Shown here in pieces: positions 7,284 to 16,732 of a DNA stretch of 40,324 bases. The first letter of the stretch is position 1. Each line of letters opens with the position of its first letter. The position numbers and the translations under genes were made by a program. The notes under the pieces were generated by a model. It was given only the letters and a program-made list of their open reading frames with translations, ran no database searches and was not told the origin of the DNA. The stretch is taken from contig NZ_CP084029.1 of the NCBI RefSeq assembly GCF_020181615.1, forward strand, positions 4,177,201 to 4,217,524, written 5' to 3'. This DNA comes from [Mycobacterium] crassicus (GTDB taxonomy: Bacteria > Actinomycetota > Actinomycetes > Mycobacteriales > Mycobacteriaceae).

Positions 7284-8804
7284 ATGTCGACACCGGTGTT
7301 ACCCGACGCGACCGCCAATGTCACCGAACTGCTGACCCCACTGGCCGCGGTGGACGACCGGGGCGTGTATTTCGAGGACTCGTTCGTCAGCTGGCGCGAC
7401 CACATCGCGGCCGGAGCCCGGCTGGGCGCCGCGCTGACCGCACGGCTCGACCCCGACAAGCCGCCGCACGTCGGTGTGCTGCTGGGCAACACCCCGGTGT
7501 TCTCGACCGTGCTGGTGGCAGCGGCACTGACCGGGCTGGTCCCGGTGGGATTGAACCCCACCCGCCGGGGCGCCGCTCTGCAACGGGACGTGGCGCACGC
7601 CGACTGCCAGCTGGTGCTCACCGACAACACCGCCGGGGTGGACATCGCGGGCGCGATCGATGTCGAGTCGCCCTCGTGGGCTTCGGAGTTGGCCGCTCAC
7701 GACGGGACGCCGGTGACATTCCGCGACGCCGACCCCGACGATCTGTTCATGCTGATCTTCACCTCCGGGACCAGTGGTGACCCGAAGGCGGTGCGCTGCA
7801 CTCAGTGGAAGGCGGCGTTCCCCGGGGTGATGCTTTCGCAGCGTTTCGGCCTGGGTACCTCGGATGTCTGCTATCTGTCGATGCCGTTGTTCCACTCCAA
7901 CGCGGTCATGGCGGGCTGGTCGGTGGCCGTGGCCGCGGGCGCGTCCGTCGCGTTGCGGCGCAAGTTCTCCGCTTCGGGATTCTTTCCGGATGTGCGGCGT
8001 TTCGGTGCCACCTACGCCAATTACGTCGGCAAGCCGCTGTCGTACGTGCTGGCCACCCCGCCGCAGCCCGACGACGCCGACAATCCGCTGCGGATCCTGT
8101 ACGGCAACGAAGGCGCGCCGCGGGATCTGGAGCGGTTCGCGACCCGGTTCGGCTGCACCGTCGTCGACGCCTTCGGATCCACCGAGGGCGGGGTGGCGAT
8201 CGCGCGCACCCCGGACACCCCGGCCGGTGCACTGGGCCCGCTGATCGACGGGAACGCGATCATCGACGTCGACACCGGACAGGAGTGCCCGCCCGGGGTG
8301 GTGGGCGAACTGGTGAATCTCAATGGGCGAGGCCAATTCCGCGGCTACTACCGTGATCCTGACGCCGAGGCGGAGCGGATGGCCGGCGGGATCTACCACA
8401 CCGGCGACCTGGCCTACCGGGACGAAGCCGGCTACGCCTATTTCGCCGGCCGGCTCGGCGACTGGATGCGCGTGGACGGCGAGAACCTGGGCACCGCACC
8501 GATCGAGCGGATCCTGTTGCGGCACAATGATGTCGCCCATGTAGCGGTGTATCCGATCCCGGACCCCGCGGTGGGCGATCAGGTGATGGCCGCACTGGTG
8601 TTGACCCGCGGAGCGTCGTTCGACGCCGAAGACTTCCGCACGTTCCTGGCCGACCAGCCCGATCTGGGGCCCAAGCAGTGGCCGTCCTATGTGCGGGTGA
8701 CCGCCGAGCTGCCGCGCACCGAGACGTTCAAGGTGCTCAAGCGGGTGCTGTCCGCCGAGGGCACCGAGTGCGCCGACCCGGTTTTCCTCATCGCCGGCCG
8801 CTGA
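7284..8804 (+). CDS. fadD17: Steroid/fatty acyl-CoA synthetase, FadD17-like
   Basis: A 506-residue AMP-forming ligase that makes acyl-CoA from acid, ATP and CoA. The phosphate loop FTSGTSGDPKA is at about 159-169, the adenylation motif YHTGDLAYRDEAGYAYFAGR near 371-390, and the C-terminal catalytic lysine region TFKVLKR near 482-488. Its sequence closely follows, from memory, M. tuberculosis FadD17 (Rv3506) from VTELLTPL through SWRDHI and RRKFSASGFF to GDWMRVDGENLGTAPIERI. FadD17 belongs to the cholesterol regulon and activates steroid side-chain acids. In M. tuberculosis fadE26 and fadE27 precede it; here an SDR/LLM/SnoaL/SDR operon does. No KstR box is visible just upstream, so it may depend on the operon promoter. 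Confidence 0.88.
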   Translation: MSTPVLPDATANVTELLTPLAAVDDRGVYFEDSFVSWRDHIAAGARLGAALTARLDPDKPPHVGVLLGNTPVFSTVLVAAALTGLVPVGLNPTRRGAALQRDVAHADCQLVLTDNTAGVDIAGAIDVESPSWASELAAHDGTPVTFRDADPDDLFMLIFTSGTSGDPKAVRCTQWKAAFPGVMLSQRFGLGTSDVCYLSMPLFHSNAVMAGWSVAVAAGASVALRRKFSASGFFPDVRRFGATYANYVGKPLSYVLATPPQPDDADNPLRILYGNEGAPRDLERFATRFGCTVVDAFGSTEGGVAIARTPDTPAGALGPLIDGNAIIDVDTGQECPPGVVGELVNLNGRGQFRGYYRDPDAEAERMAGGIYHTGDLAYRDEAGYAYFAGRLGDWMRVDGENLGTAPIERILLRHNDVAHVAVYPIPDPAVGDQVMAALVLTRGASFDAEDFRTFLADQPDLGPKQWPSYVRVTAELPRTETFKVLKRVLSAEGTECADPVFLIAGR

Positions 8805-8858
8805 GGCCGCAGCCCGTCAGCCCCCGGGCGGCTCGAGTCCGGACCTTTCGCGAACCCA

Positions 8859-8872
8859 TCGTGCATGCACGA
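8859..8872. promoter_or_regulatory. Perfect 14-bp palindrome
   Basis: TCGTGCATGCACGA is fully self-complementary. It lies 84 bp before the PadR-like gene in a 152-bp intergenic gap. A shorter dyad, TAGC-CAC-GCTA at 8903-8913, lies between it and that gene. Either could be an operator for autoregulation; no -35/-10 pair was convincing enough to call. Confidence 0.45.
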
Positions 8873-8956
8873 ACGCAGCTCATAGTCCACTCGGCCGTTA
8901 TTTAGCCACGCTACTTAATCTGGGTTGGGTCAACATCCAGAAGAGGAGTAACGCCC

Positions 8957-9571
8957 ATGTGCTACGACGCATTCGGTAGTGGGCCCGGCTTCGGTTGGCC
9001 CGGATTTGGTCATGGCCCGGGACACGGGCACTGCGGCCCGGGACACGGCGATTCGGGATTCGGCTTCGGTCACGACGGACCGGGATTTGGTTTCGGCGGG
9101 AGTGACTTCGGCTCGCGCAGGTTCGGACTTAAGCGCGTGGCATTCGGCACGCTGGCGCTGCTGCTCGACGGTCCCGCCGATGCCGCCCAGATCGTGGAGC
9201 GGGTCTCCGCGGCCAGTGGCGGCGCTTTCACCCCGCCTCGGGAGGTCGTGGACCTCGCGTTCGGCCTGCTCGCCGGCCGCGGTCTGATCACGTTGGACGG
9301 CGACGTGGCCACGCTGAGCGAACTCGGCAAGAACTTGTTGAGCTGGCGCGGCGTGAGCAGTGAGACCGCCCACGCGTTCCTGGCTCGGGCCGGACAGTTC
9401 GGCGACGTCATCAAGATCCGGTGGGGCTTGGTCGAACTGGCCGGTTTGGCCCGCAAGATCTTCTTCTCGGGTACTGACGAGCAGAAGGCCAAGCTCACCG
9501 AGGCCCGGACCGAAATTCTGGCAGCGATCGACAAAGCGAAGAAATCGCTGTACAGCGCACTCGCTACGTAA
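8957..9571 (+). CDS. PadR-like regulator with a Gly/Phe/His-rich N-terminal tail
   Basis: A 204-residue protein. Residues 7-54 are low complexity, rich in Gly, Phe, Pro, His and Asp (GFGHGPGHGHCGPGHGD), a possible disordered or metal-binding tail. From residue 56 a winged-helix domain follows (RFGLKRVAFGTLALLLDGPADAAQIVERVS), resembling the start of PadR repressors, which commonly carry such Gly-rich tails. The C-terminal 60 residues are helical and charged (DEQKAKLTEARTEILAAIDKAKKS), suited to a dimerisation coil. The ATG is supported by AAGAGGAG at 8941-8948. It stands alone on the plus strand. PadR assignment is by pattern, not by clear sequence identity; it is not a PE_PGRS protein, since there is no PE domain. 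Confidence 0.7.
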   Translation: MCYDAFGSGPGFGWPGFGHGPGHGHCGPGHGDSGFGFGHDGPGFGFGGSDFGSRRFGLKRVAFGTLALLLDGPADAAQIVERVSAASGGAFTPPREVVDLAFGLLAGRGLITLDGDVATLSELGKNLLSWRGVSSETAHAFLARAGQFGDVIKIRWGLVELAGLARKIFFSGTDEQKAKLTEARTEILAAIDKAKKSLYSALAT

Positions 9572-9693
9572 CGGCCGACCCGCTCACCGGCCCGCAAGAC
9601 ACTCGGGCCGATAAGCGGTGGGTGCCCGCCAAGCAGGTGGGCGCACCGAGCGGCCACCGCCGTTTCGGCCGATCTGCGCGCAATACTGAGGCA

Positions 9694-10497
9694 ATGCCTG
9701 TTCGCCGAGTGCTCGTCGCGGCCCTGGCCGCTGCCCTGGCCCTGGCCTCCCCTGTTTCGCCGGCCTCCCCCTCCTCCGCAGCCCCCGCGGACCTACAAGC
9801 CAGCTTCGCCCAGTTCGCCGGCACCATTCCCGCCAGCATCGGCATCGCCTACGCCCCGGTCGGACAGAACGGGGCGGGCACGCTCGGCAACCTGCAGAAC
9901 GGCGTCGCCTGGTCGACCATCAAGGTGCCGCTGGCGATCGCCGCGATCCACGCCAACAGCCCCAACGCGCAGGACCTGGCCGCCAGGGCCGTCACCGCCT
10001 CCGACAACGACGCCGCCGAGAAGTTGTGGTCCCAGCTCGGGCCGGCACCGCAGGCCGCCCAGCAGGTGCAGGCCGTCCTGCGAGCCGGCGGCGACACCGG
10101 CACCGCGGTCGAATCCCGGCGACTGCGGCCTGAATTCAGCGCGTTCGGCCAGACCCAGTGGCCGCTGGCTCGCCAGGCCGTGTTCGCCGCCCACCTGCCG
10201 TGCATGCCCGTTGCCGCACCCGTCTACAGCCTGATGCGCAACACTGTCCCCGATCAGCGTTGGGGTCTGGCCGGCATCGACGCCCCGACCAAGGGCGGCT
10301 GGGGTCCCGGCCCGGGCGGCGGCTACCTGGTGCGGCAGTTCGGCGTGGTGGGCACACCGAACGGCCAGCTGGCAGTGGCACTGGCCGCCCAACCGAACAA
10401 CGGCAGCTTCGATTCCGGCGTGGCCGCACTCAACCAGATGACCGATTGGCTCAAAGCCAATGCCGCCCAGCTACCGGGTGGTCGCTGCGGGAGGTAG
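9694..10497 (+). CDS. Secreted serine hydrolase of the class A beta-lactamase/DD-peptidase fold
   Basis: A 267-residue protein with a signal peptide (MPVRRVLVAALAAALALASP, cleavage probably near 30). The three penicillin-recognising motifs can be placed: Ser74-Thr-Ile-Lys77 (SxxK), Ser103-Asp-Asn105 (SDN) and Lys200-Gly-Gly (KTG-like). A Glu in the omega-loop position of true class A enzymes was not evident, so real beta-lactamase activity is doubtful; a peptidoglycan or esterase role is as likely. The ATG at 9694 starts the signal peptide; a longer in-frame start at 9622 would add 24 non-signal residues. It precedes the gabD2-like gene by 42 bp on the same strand. Confidence 0.8.
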   Translation: MPVRRVLVAALAAALALASPVSPASPSSAAPADLQASFAQFAGTIPASIGIAYAPVGQNGAGTLGNLQNGVAWSTIKVPLAIAAIHANSPNAQDLAARAVTASDNDAAEKLWSQLGPAPQAAQQVQAVLRAGGDTGTAVESRRLRPEFSAFGQTQWPLARQAVFAAHLPCMPVAAPVYSLMRNTVPDQRWGLAGIDAPTKGGWGPGPGGGYLVRQFGVVGTPNGQLAVALAAQPNNGSFDSGVAALNQMTDWLKANAAQLPGGRCGR

Positions 10498-10539
10498 GTT
10501 GGCCCCTAACCGCTTGTTACCCGCGAGTAGGAGATCGCC

Positions 10540-12093
10540 ATGTCCGCCCCATCCGCCGCAGACTTCGACCGGCTGCGTCAACTGGTCGCCATCGACGACC
10601 CTGACAGTCGTCCGACCAGGACCATCGACGAGGTCTTCACCGGCAAGCCACTGACCACCATCCCGATCGGCACCACCGAGGACGTGACGGCGGCGTTCGC
10701 CAAGGCCCGTGCCGCACAGCAGCAGTGGGTAGCGCGCAGCGTCAAGGAGCGCGCCGCGATCATCGAGCGCTACCGCGACCTGGTGATCGCCAACCGGGAC
10801 TTCCTGATGGACGTCTGCCAGGCCGAGACCGGCAAGGCACGCTCAGCGGCCCAGGAAGAGATCCTCGACATCATGCTCAACGCGCGCTACTACGCGCGCC
10901 GGGCCACCAAGCTGTTGGCCTCCAAGCGGGTACCGGGGCTATTGCCGGGCATCGTCAAGACCGTGGTCAACCACCACCCCAAGGGTGTCGTTGGTGTCAT
11001 CTCGCCGTGGAACTACCCGATGACGCTGTCGATTTCGGACGCCATCCCCGCGCTGCTGGCCGGCAACGCGGTTGTGGTCAAGCCGGACAGCCAGACCCCC
11101 TACTGCACGCTGGCCAACGCCGAACTTCTCTATCAGGCGGGTCTGCCCCGCGACGTGTTCGCGGTGGTCCCCGGCCCCGGCTCGGTGGTGGGCACCGCGA
11201 TCGTGAATCAGTGCGACTACCTGATGTTCACCGGGTCCAGTGCTACCGGCCGCTCCCTGGCCGAGCAGTGCGGGTCCCGGCTGATCGGGTTCTCCGCGGA
11301 ACTGGGCGGCAAGAACCCGATGATCGTCACCAAGGGCGCCAACCTTTCCGAAGTCGCCAAGGCCGCCACCCGTGCCTGCTTCTCCAACGCCGGACAGCTG
11401 TGCATCTCCATCGAGCGGATCTACGTCGAGCGCGACGTCGCCGACGAGTTCGCCGCGAAGTTCGCCGAGCAGGTGCGCGCCATGAAGCTCTCGAACGCCT
11501 ACGACTTCTCCGCCGACATGGGCAGCCTGATCTCCGAAGACCAGATCAAGACCGTCTCGAATCACGTCAACGACGCGAAAGTCAAGGGCGCCAAGGTGAT
11601 CGCCGGCGGCAACGCCCGCCCGGACATCGGCCCGCTGTTCTTCGAACCGACCGTGCTGACCGACGTGACCGACGAGATGGAGTGCGGGCGCAACGAGACG
11701 TTCGGCCCGGTGGTGTCCATCTACCCGGTCGACACCGTCGATGAGGCCATCGCACGCGCCAACGACACCGAATACGGTCTCAACGCCAGCGTGTGGGCCG
11801 CCAGCAAGGCCCAGGGTGAGGCGATCGCCGCGAAGATCAAGTCCGGCACCGTCAACGTCGACGAGGGCTACGCGCTGGCCTTCGGCTCCACCGCGGCACC
11901 GATGGGCGGGATGAAGGCCTCCGGGGTGGGCCGGCGGCACGGCGCCGACGGCATCCTCAAATACACCGAGTCGCAGACGGTCTCCACCGCCCGGATCCTG
12001 AACTTGGACCCGCCGCTGGGTATCTCGGCTCCGCTGTGGCAGCGGCTGCTGACCCCGATGATCCGGGTGGTGCAGGCACTACCTGGCCGTTAG
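10540..12093 (+). CDS. gabD2: Succinate-semialdehyde dehydrogenase, GabD2-like
   Basis: A 517-residue aldehyde dehydrogenase, the expected length for GabD2 (Rv1731 is about 518). The active site shows WNYP (Asn158), the general base Glu254 in FSAELGGKNP and the nucleophile Cys288 in GQLCISIER. The N-terminal RPTRTIDEVFTGKPLTTIP and the C-terminal LDPPLGISAPLWQR segments match recalled mycobacterial GabD2. The enzyme oxidises succinic semialdehyde to succinate with NAD(P)+, a step linked to GABA and to 2-oxoglutarate shunting into the TCA cycle. The gene stands alone between two exported hydrolases. A hairpin follows its stop codon. Confidence 0.9.
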   Translation: MSAPSAADFDRLRQLVAIDDPDSRPTRTIDEVFTGKPLTTIPIGTTEDVTAAFAKARAAQQQWVARSVKERAAIIERYRDLVIANRDFLMDVCQAETGKARSAAQEEILDIMLNARYYARRATKLLASKRVPGLLPGIVKTVVNHHPKGVVGVISPWNYPMTLSISDAIPALLAGNAVVVKPDSQTPYCTLANAELLYQAGLPRDVFAVVPGPGSVVGTAIVNQCDYLMFTGSSATGRSLAEQCGSRLIGFSAELGGKNPMIVTKGANLSEVAKAATRACFSNAGQLCISIERIYVERDVADEFAAKFAEQVRAMKLSNAYDFSADMGSLISEDQIKTVSNHVNDAKVKGAKVIAGGNARPDIGPLFFEPTVLTDVTDEMECGRNETFGPVVSIYPVDTVDEAIARANDTEYGLNASVWAASKAQGEAIAAKIKSGTVNVDEGYALAFGSTAAPMGGMKASGVGRRHGADGILKYTESQTVSTARILNLDPPLGISAPLWQRLLTPMIRVVQALPGR

Positions 12094-12100
12094 CTGAGAG

Positions 12101-12130
12101 CAGCCTGTAGCCCCTTGTAGGGCTGTGCTG
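12101..12130 (+). terminator. Hairpin after gabD2, possible terminator
   Basis: AGCCC (12109-12113) and GGGCT (12120-12124) form a 5-bp stem with a 6-base loop, extended after a bulge by CAGC/GCTG (12101-12104/12127-12130). There is no T-run after it, as is common for mycobacterial terminators. Confidence 0.4.
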
Positions 12131-12178
12131 AGAGGTTTAGCGTCGCTTTCGCAGGCCGGCCCTGCGAAGGAGGCGGAC

Positions 12179-13573
12179 ATGCACGCATTTCGGCCCTATC
12201 TGACCACCGCGATCGCAGTTCTGGGCGCCGGCGTCGTCGCCGCCCCCACCGCGGCACCCGCGGTGGGCGCCCAAACCACACCGGTCCGACTGACCAGCGG
12301 CGAGAACATCGCGTTCGTCGTCGGCGGCAGCGGGGACCCGATCCCGTCGGACGCCTACGTCGAGACCAACAACACCCTGTACGTGCAGCCCAACTTCCCC
12401 GGCTACGTCCCGCAGGCGTTGTTCACCCCGGAAGGCAACTACGCGCTCTACACCGGGGTCAAGAGCCTGACGCTCGATGAGTCCGAAGCCCAGGGCGCGA
12501 CGATTCTCAAGGACGCGATCGAAAAGCAGGTTGCCGCAGGCAATCACGTCGCAGTGCTCGGCGACTCGCAGAGCTCCACCATCTCCTCGATGGTCATGAG
12601 CGAACTCGCCGCCGACCACATCTCCAAAGACGATGTCGGGTTCGTACTGTTGGCCGACCCCAACCAGCCCGACGGGGGGCTGTTCGAGCGGTTGACCGGG
12701 GTGACCATCCCGAGCCTGGGAATCACGTTCAACGGCGCCACCCCCGACGACCTGTACCCCACCACCATCTATATGCAGGCCTACGACGGGTTCTCCGACA
12801 TCCCGCGCTACCCGATCAACTTCCTGGCCGACCTGAATTCGATTCTGGGCATCAAATTCGTACATCCGACCTATCAGGGGCTGACCGCCGAGCAGCTGGC
12901 CTCGGCGGTCAAGCTGGACACCGTCGGGGACACCGCCACCACCTACTACGGGATTCCGCTGCAGGACGAGACGGTCCCCTATCTGCCACTGCTGCAACCG
13001 CTGCTGCTCATTCCCGGCCTCGGCAAGCCGCTTGCCGACCTGCTGCAGCCGATCCTGACCCCGTTGGTGAACCTGGGGTACGGCGACCCGGACTCCGGGT
13101 GGGACACCGGTCCGGCGAACGTGCCCACCCCGTTCGGGTTGTTCCCGGCCACCGACATGGTGACCAAGGCCTTCGACGAGGCGGCGGCCGGCGTGCCGCA
13201 GGGGATCCAGGCGTTCACCAACGACCTGGGTTCGCTGGATCTGTCGCACCTGTCGAGCTCCGCCGCCCCGGATCCGTTGAGCAGCCTCAGCCTGACCGAT
13301 GTCGTGAACTCCCTGACCGCGGCGTTCTCCACTGCGTACGCGGCGCTGCTGCCGACCGCCGATGTGATCACCGCGGTCACCACCACCATTCCGACCTATG
13401 ACCTGCAATGGTTCACCGACGCCCTGCAGTCGGGCAACCTGCTGGAGGCGATCATGCAGCCGATCGCCAACAACACTTACATGTACACGCTGGCCGCCGG
13501 CTTCGAAGCCTTCGCGCTGATCAGCACCGCGGACTCGATCAGCGCCGACCTGTCCGGGATTTTCCCCGGCTAG
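12179..13573 (+). CDS. Secreted PE-PPE-domain (alpha/beta hydrolase) protein
   Basis: A 464-residue exported protein. A signal peptide (residues 1-32, [24 protein letters not shown]) replaces the PE or PPE N-terminus normally found with this domain. The PE-PPE serine-hydrolase domain spans about 40-270, with the nucleophile motif Gly128-Asp-Ser130-Gln-Ser132 and a downstream [11 protein letters not shown] region. The family has cutinase-like esterase or lipase members acting on short to medium acyl esters. The C-terminal third is rich in Ser, Thr and Leu and probably helical. GAAGGAGG at 12166-12173 fixes the ATG at 12179. Its end overlaps the convergent WS/DGAT gene by 35 bp. Substrate unknown. 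Confidence 0.85.
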   Translation: MHAFRPYLTTAIAVLGAGVVAAPTAAPAVGAQTTPVRLTSGENIAFVVGGSGDPIPSDAYVETNNTLYVQPNFPGYVPQALFTPEGNYALYTGVKSLTLDESEAQGATILKDAIEKQVAAGNHVAVLGDSQSSTISSMVMSELAADHISKDDVGFVLLADPNQPDGGLFERLTGVTIPSLGITFNGATPDDLYPTTIYMQAYDGFSDIPRYPINFLADLNSILGIKFVHPTYQGLTAEQLASAVKLDTVGDTATTYYGIPLQDETVPYLPLLQPLLLIPGLGKPLADLLQPILTPLVNLGYGDPDSGWDTGPANVPTPFGLFPATDMVTKAFDEAAAGVPQGIQAFTNDLGSLDLSHLSSSAAPDPLSSLSLTDVVNSLTAAFSTAYAALLPTADVITAVTTTIPTYDLQWFTDALQSGNLLEAIMQPIANNTYMYTLAAGFEAFALISTADSISADLSGIFPG

Positions 13574-14954
13574 CGGCCCGCTCCAGATCTGCCAGCGCCG
13601 ACTCGATCGCATCGGCCATCTCGTCGATGTCGTCGGCGACCTCCGGTGTGGTCACGAACCCGAAGTCCAGCGAGTCGCGGTAGGAGAAGCAGGTGATGTT
13701 CAGTGCCACGTCCATGACCGGCGGGCCGAGCGGCACCAGCGACTCCAGTTCCGCCCCGGCCATGTAGAGCGGGAACGACGGGCCCGGAACGTTGGAGACG
13801 ACGAAGTTGATCGGGGCGATCCGGTGCGACAACCCGGTCGCGGTGTAGGCGCGCGCGGCGAGGTGCAACAGGCCGGGCGGGGTGGTGTCGGTCAGTCCCA
13901 TGATCTGATGCGCCGACAATGCCTTGGCCATCTGCTTGGCGCTCTGAGTGTTCTCGTGAATCATCTTGAGCCGCTGGGCCGGTCCCTCGACGTCGGTGGC
14001 CAGCGACACCGTCATCGAACTGACCTTGTTGCCGATCTCGCCCTGACTGTCCTCGGTGCGGGTCGACACCGGGATCTGGACGACCAGCGGCTTATCCGGC
14101 AGCTCGCCACGCTTGCTCAGGTAATCCCGGGCGGCACCGGCGACCATCGCGAGTACCACGTCGTTGAGCTTGACCCCGTAGGCATCCTTGACGGCCTTGA
14201 CCCGGTCGAGTTCGACACGGGCGCCGGTGATCCGCCGGTGCGGCGACACACTGTTGTTGAACCGGGTGACCGGCGCGTCGAAGTAGCGCGGCGGCTTGCG
14301 GGCCACTCCCAGCCCGATCGTGGCGATCTGCTGGCGCAGGGTCTGCTGCAGCAGCCGACCGATCCGAAACGGTGTCATTACGGCGACGTTGACCAGCGCC
14401 CCGAGCGCGCGGCGCTCAAAGCTGGGAATGCCGATCCCGGCCAGCGAACCAACCGACTCCGGTTGCGGCGGACGCGGTTCCGGCGTGACGTCGAACATGA
14501 TCTCGGCCAGTCCCGCCCCGGACACCCCGTCGATGATCGCGTGGTGCATCTTCGTCAGGGTGGCGATCCGGCCGCCCTCGACGCCCTCGATCACCCAGAG
14601 CTCCCAGAGCGGCCGGGACCGGTCCAGTTTGTAGGACATCAACCGGCCCACCAGCTCTTCGACCTCGCGCCGCCCACCCGGGGCGGGCACGCCGATGCGT
14701 CGCAGGTGGAAGTCGATGTCGAGTTCGTCGTCCTCCACGAACCACGGCCGGTCCAGCCCCAGCGGGTCGCCGCTGACCCGCCAGCGCAACTGCGGTAGTT
14801 GCGGCAGTCGCTCGATCAGCAGCCGGCGGACCAACTCGAAGCTGTAGTCAGGCGCGTTGCTCGGATCCAAGATCGCCAGGCCGCCGATGTGCATGTGCCA
14901 GCCCGCCGTCTCGGCAGACCAGAACGCCGCATCTACTCCCGAAAGTCGCTGCAT
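13539..14954 (-). CDS. Wax ester synthase/diacylglycerol acyltransferase (WS/DGAT) family protein
   Basis: A 471-residue protein with the acyltransferase signature HHAIIDG at residues 137-143 (HHxxxDG), the PLWE motif at 115-118 and the N-terminal LSGVDAAFW typical of mycobacterial Tgs/WS-DGAT proteins. These enzymes transfer an acyl group from acyl-CoA to diacylglycerol or long-chain alcohols for storage lipids; M. tuberculosis has about fifteen copies. The normal length is 450-480. It lies tail-to-tail with the PE-PPE hydrolase and shares 35 bp with it. The next gene on the same strand, fadD19, ends 57 bp upstream of its ATG. Confidence 0.92.
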   Translation of the reverse strand: MQRLSGVDAAFWSAETAGWHMHIGGLAILDPSNAPDYSFELVRRLLIERLPQLPQLRWRVSGDPLGLDRPWFVEDDELDIDFHLRRIGVPAPGGRREVEELVGRLMSYKLDRSRPLWELWVIEGVEGGRIATLTKMHHAIIDGVSGAGLAEIMFDVTPEPRPPQPESVGSLAGIGIPSFERRALGALVNVAVMTPFRIGRLLQQTLRQQIATIGLGVARKPPRYFDAPVTRFNNSVSPHRRITGARVELDRVKAVKDAYGVKLNDVVLAMVAGAARDYLSKRGELPDKPLVVQIPVSTRTEDSQGEIGNKVSSMTVSLATDVEGPAQRLKMIHENTQSAKQMAKALSAHQIMGLTDTTPPGLLHLAARAYTATGLSHRIAPINFVVSNVPGPSFPLYMAGAELESLVPLGPPVMDVALNITCFSYRDSLDFGFVTTPEVADDIDEMADAIESALADLERAASRGKSRTGRR

Positions 14955-14996
14955 CGACCGAGATTAGCTCAGGCGATGGACCGCCGGGTGTGGCTC

Positions 14997-15011
14997 GCCG
15001 TTAAAAACGGC
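14997..15011 (-). terminator. Hairpin at the end of fadD19
   Basis: GCCGTT (14997-15002) and AACGGC (15006-15011) form a perfect 6-bp stem with a 3-base loop of A. On the minus strand it abuts the fadD19 TAG (15013-15011). It may limit read-through into the WS/DGAT gene, though no T-tail follows. Confidence 0.4.
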
Positions 15012-16663
15012 TAACTGTCGGCCACCACATGCTTGGCGTGCACCTCGTCGGCCGGCCGCGCTTCGGTCTGCTCCTTGGCCCAACGGTAGTCGGGTTTGCC
15101 AGCCGGTGAGCGCTTCACCTCGTCGACGTACCACAGGCTGCGGGGAACCTTGTAGCCGGCGATCTCGGTGCGCGCGCAGGCGTTGATCTCCTCCAGCGAC
15201 GGCCGGGCGTCGCCGCGAGCCTGCACCACCGCAGCGACGTGCTGGCCGTAGCGGGGGTCGGGCACCCCGACCACCAGGGCGTCGAACACGTCGGGGTGGG
15301 TCTTGAGCGCCGCCTCGACCTCCTCGGGGTAGATCTTCTCGCCACCGGAGTTGATCGACACCGAGCCACGGCCCAGCATCGTGACACTGCCGTCGGCCTC
15401 GACCTGCGCGAAGTCGCCGGGGATGGCGTAGCGCACCCCGTTGATCGTGCGGAACGTCTCGGCGGTCTTCTTCTCGTCCTTGTAGTAGCCGACCGGGATG
15501 TGACCGCGCTTGGCGATGATGCCCCGCACGCCCGAGCCCGGCTGGACCTCGTTGCCGTCCTCGTCGAGCACCACAGTGGTCTTGTCGATGGTGACTCGCG
15601 GGCCGCCGGTGTGGGCCTCGCCCTTGGCGACGATGCTGGTGCCGCCGAAACCGGTCTCCGAGGAACCGATGGAATCGGTGATGATCCGGTTGGGCAACAG
15701 CTCCAGCAGCCGTTCCTTGATGCTGGGGCTGAACAGCGCCGCGGTCGAGGCCAGCAGGAACAGCGAGGACAAGTCGTACTCGTTCTCGGCGCCCTGTGCC
15801 GCCAACAGCGCGTCCAGCAGCGGACGCGCCATCGCGTCACCGGTGAAGAACAGCAGGTTGACCTTGTGGTCATGGATGGTGCGCCACACCTGATCGGCGT
15901 CGAATTCCGGCGCCAGCACCACGGTTTGACCGCTGAACAGCGACATCCAGGTCGCCGACTGGGTGGCGCCGTGGATCATCGGCGGGATGGGGTGGCGGAT
16001 CATCCCCGGGTTGGCGGCGGCGGCCTTGGCCAGGTCGTACTCATCGGCGACCGGCTCACCGGTGGCGAAGTCGGTGCCGCCGAACAAGACTCGGTAGATG
16101 TCCTCGTGGCGCCACATCACGCCCTTGGGGAACCCCGTGGTGCCGCCGGTGTAGAGCAGGTAGATGTCGTCGGCGCTACGCGGCCCGAAGTCCCGCTCGG
16201 GCGAACCCTGCGCCAGCGCCGCCTCGAACTCCACCCCGCCGTAGCGCTGGTAGTCCAGATCGGAGCCGTCCTCGACCACCAGGATGGTCTTGACATTGGG
16301 GGTGTCGGGCAGCACGTTGGCGACCCGGTCGGCGTACTGGCGCTCGTGCACCAGCGCGACCATGTCCGAGTTGTCGAACAGGTAGCGCAGTTCGCCCTCG
16401 ACGTAGCGGAAGTTGACGTTGACCAGGATGGCGCCGGCCTTGACGATGCCGAGCATCGCGACGACGATCTCGTTGCGATTGCGGCAGTACAGGCCGACCT
16501 TGTCGTCCTTCTTGACGCCCTGATCGATCAGGTAGTGAGCCAGCCGGTTGGCCTTCTCCTCCAGCTGCGCGTAGGTCAGCTGCTCGTCGCCACAGATCAG
16601 GGCGACCCGATCCGGTACGGCGTCGATGGCGTGTTCTGCTAAGTCAGCGATGTTGAGAGCCAC
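15011..16663 (-). CDS. fadD19: Steroid-CoA ligase FadD19
   Basis: A 550-residue AMP-forming ligase nearly identical in recalled sequence to M. tuberculosis FadD19 (Rv3515c), from [20 protein letters not shown] to the C-terminal [17 protein letters not shown]. The phosphate loop [11 protein letters not shown] is at 171-181, [11 protein letters not shown] marks the adenylate pocket, and the catalytic Lys is in SPAGKPDY near 523. FadD19 activates C26/C27 steroid acids to CoA thioesters and in Rhodococcus was reported essential for C24-branched side chains. The start is GTG at 16663: a TAGTTT -10 box (16676-16671) lies seven bases upstream, fitting a leaderless mRNA. A TTG at 16672 is in frame but lies too close to that box. 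A KstR operator overlaps the promoter, shared with echA19. Confidence 0.96.
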   Translation of the reverse strand: MALNIADLAEHAIDAVPDRVALICGDEQLTYAQLEEKANRLAHYLIDQGVKKDDKVGLYCRNRNEIVVAMLGIVKAGAILVNVNFRYVEGELRYLFDNSDMVALVHERQYADRVANVLPDTPNVKTILVVEDGSDLDYQRYGGVEFEAALAQGSPERDFGPRSADDIYLLYTGGTTGFPKGVMWRHEDIYRVLFGGTDFATGEPVADEYDLAKAAAANPGMIRHPIPPMIHGATQSATWMSLFSGQTVVLAPEFDADQVWRTIHDHKVNLLFFTGDAMARPLLDALLAAQGAENEYDLSSLFLLASTAALFSPSIKERLLELLPNRIITDSIGSSETGFGGTSIVAKGEAHTGGPRVTIDKTTVVLDEDGNEVQPGSGVRGIIAKRGHIPVGYYKDEKKTAETFRTINGVRYAIPGDFAQVEADGSVTMLGRGSVSINSGGEKIYPEEVEAALKTHPDVFDALVVGVPDPRYGQHVAAVVQARGDARPSLEEINACARTEIAGYKVPRSLWYVDEVKRSPAGKPDYRWAKEQTEARPADEVHAKHVVADS

Positions 16664-16674
16664 ACCACACAAAC

Positions 16675-16688
16675 TAGAACGTGTTACA
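16675..16688. promoter_or_regulatory. KstR operator between fadD19 and echA19
   Basis: TAGAACGTGTTACA fits the KstR consensus TnnAACnnGTTnnA at all fixed positions. KstR is the TetR repressor of cholesterol catabolism, released by an early steroid acyl-CoA. The box serves both divergent genes and overlaps the fadD19 -10 region. Confidence 0.88.
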
Positions 16689-16732
16689 TTTCGTTTTCAA
16701 GTCGAGGACCCATCCCCGAAAGGCGGACGCCG

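Noticed and set aside
8957..9571. PE_PGRS protein because of glycine-rich sequence
   Set aside because: There is no PE domain, the Gly-rich part is N-terminal and short, and a winged-helix-like domain follows.
9694..10497. Antibiotic-resistance beta-lactamase
   Set aside because: SxxK, SDN and KGG are present, but I could not place the omega-loop Glu needed for deacylation; described only as a fold relative.
14997..15011. Operator for the WS/DGAT gene
   Set aside because: The inverted repeat abuts the fadD19 stop codon on the same strand, which suits a terminator-like hairpin better.
15239..16642. A 467-codon open frame on the plus strand opposite fadD19
   Set aside because: Long antisense frames are common in GC-rich genes. 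The translation is Asp/Val/Gln/His-rich without domains, while the minus strand encodes an intact FadD19.
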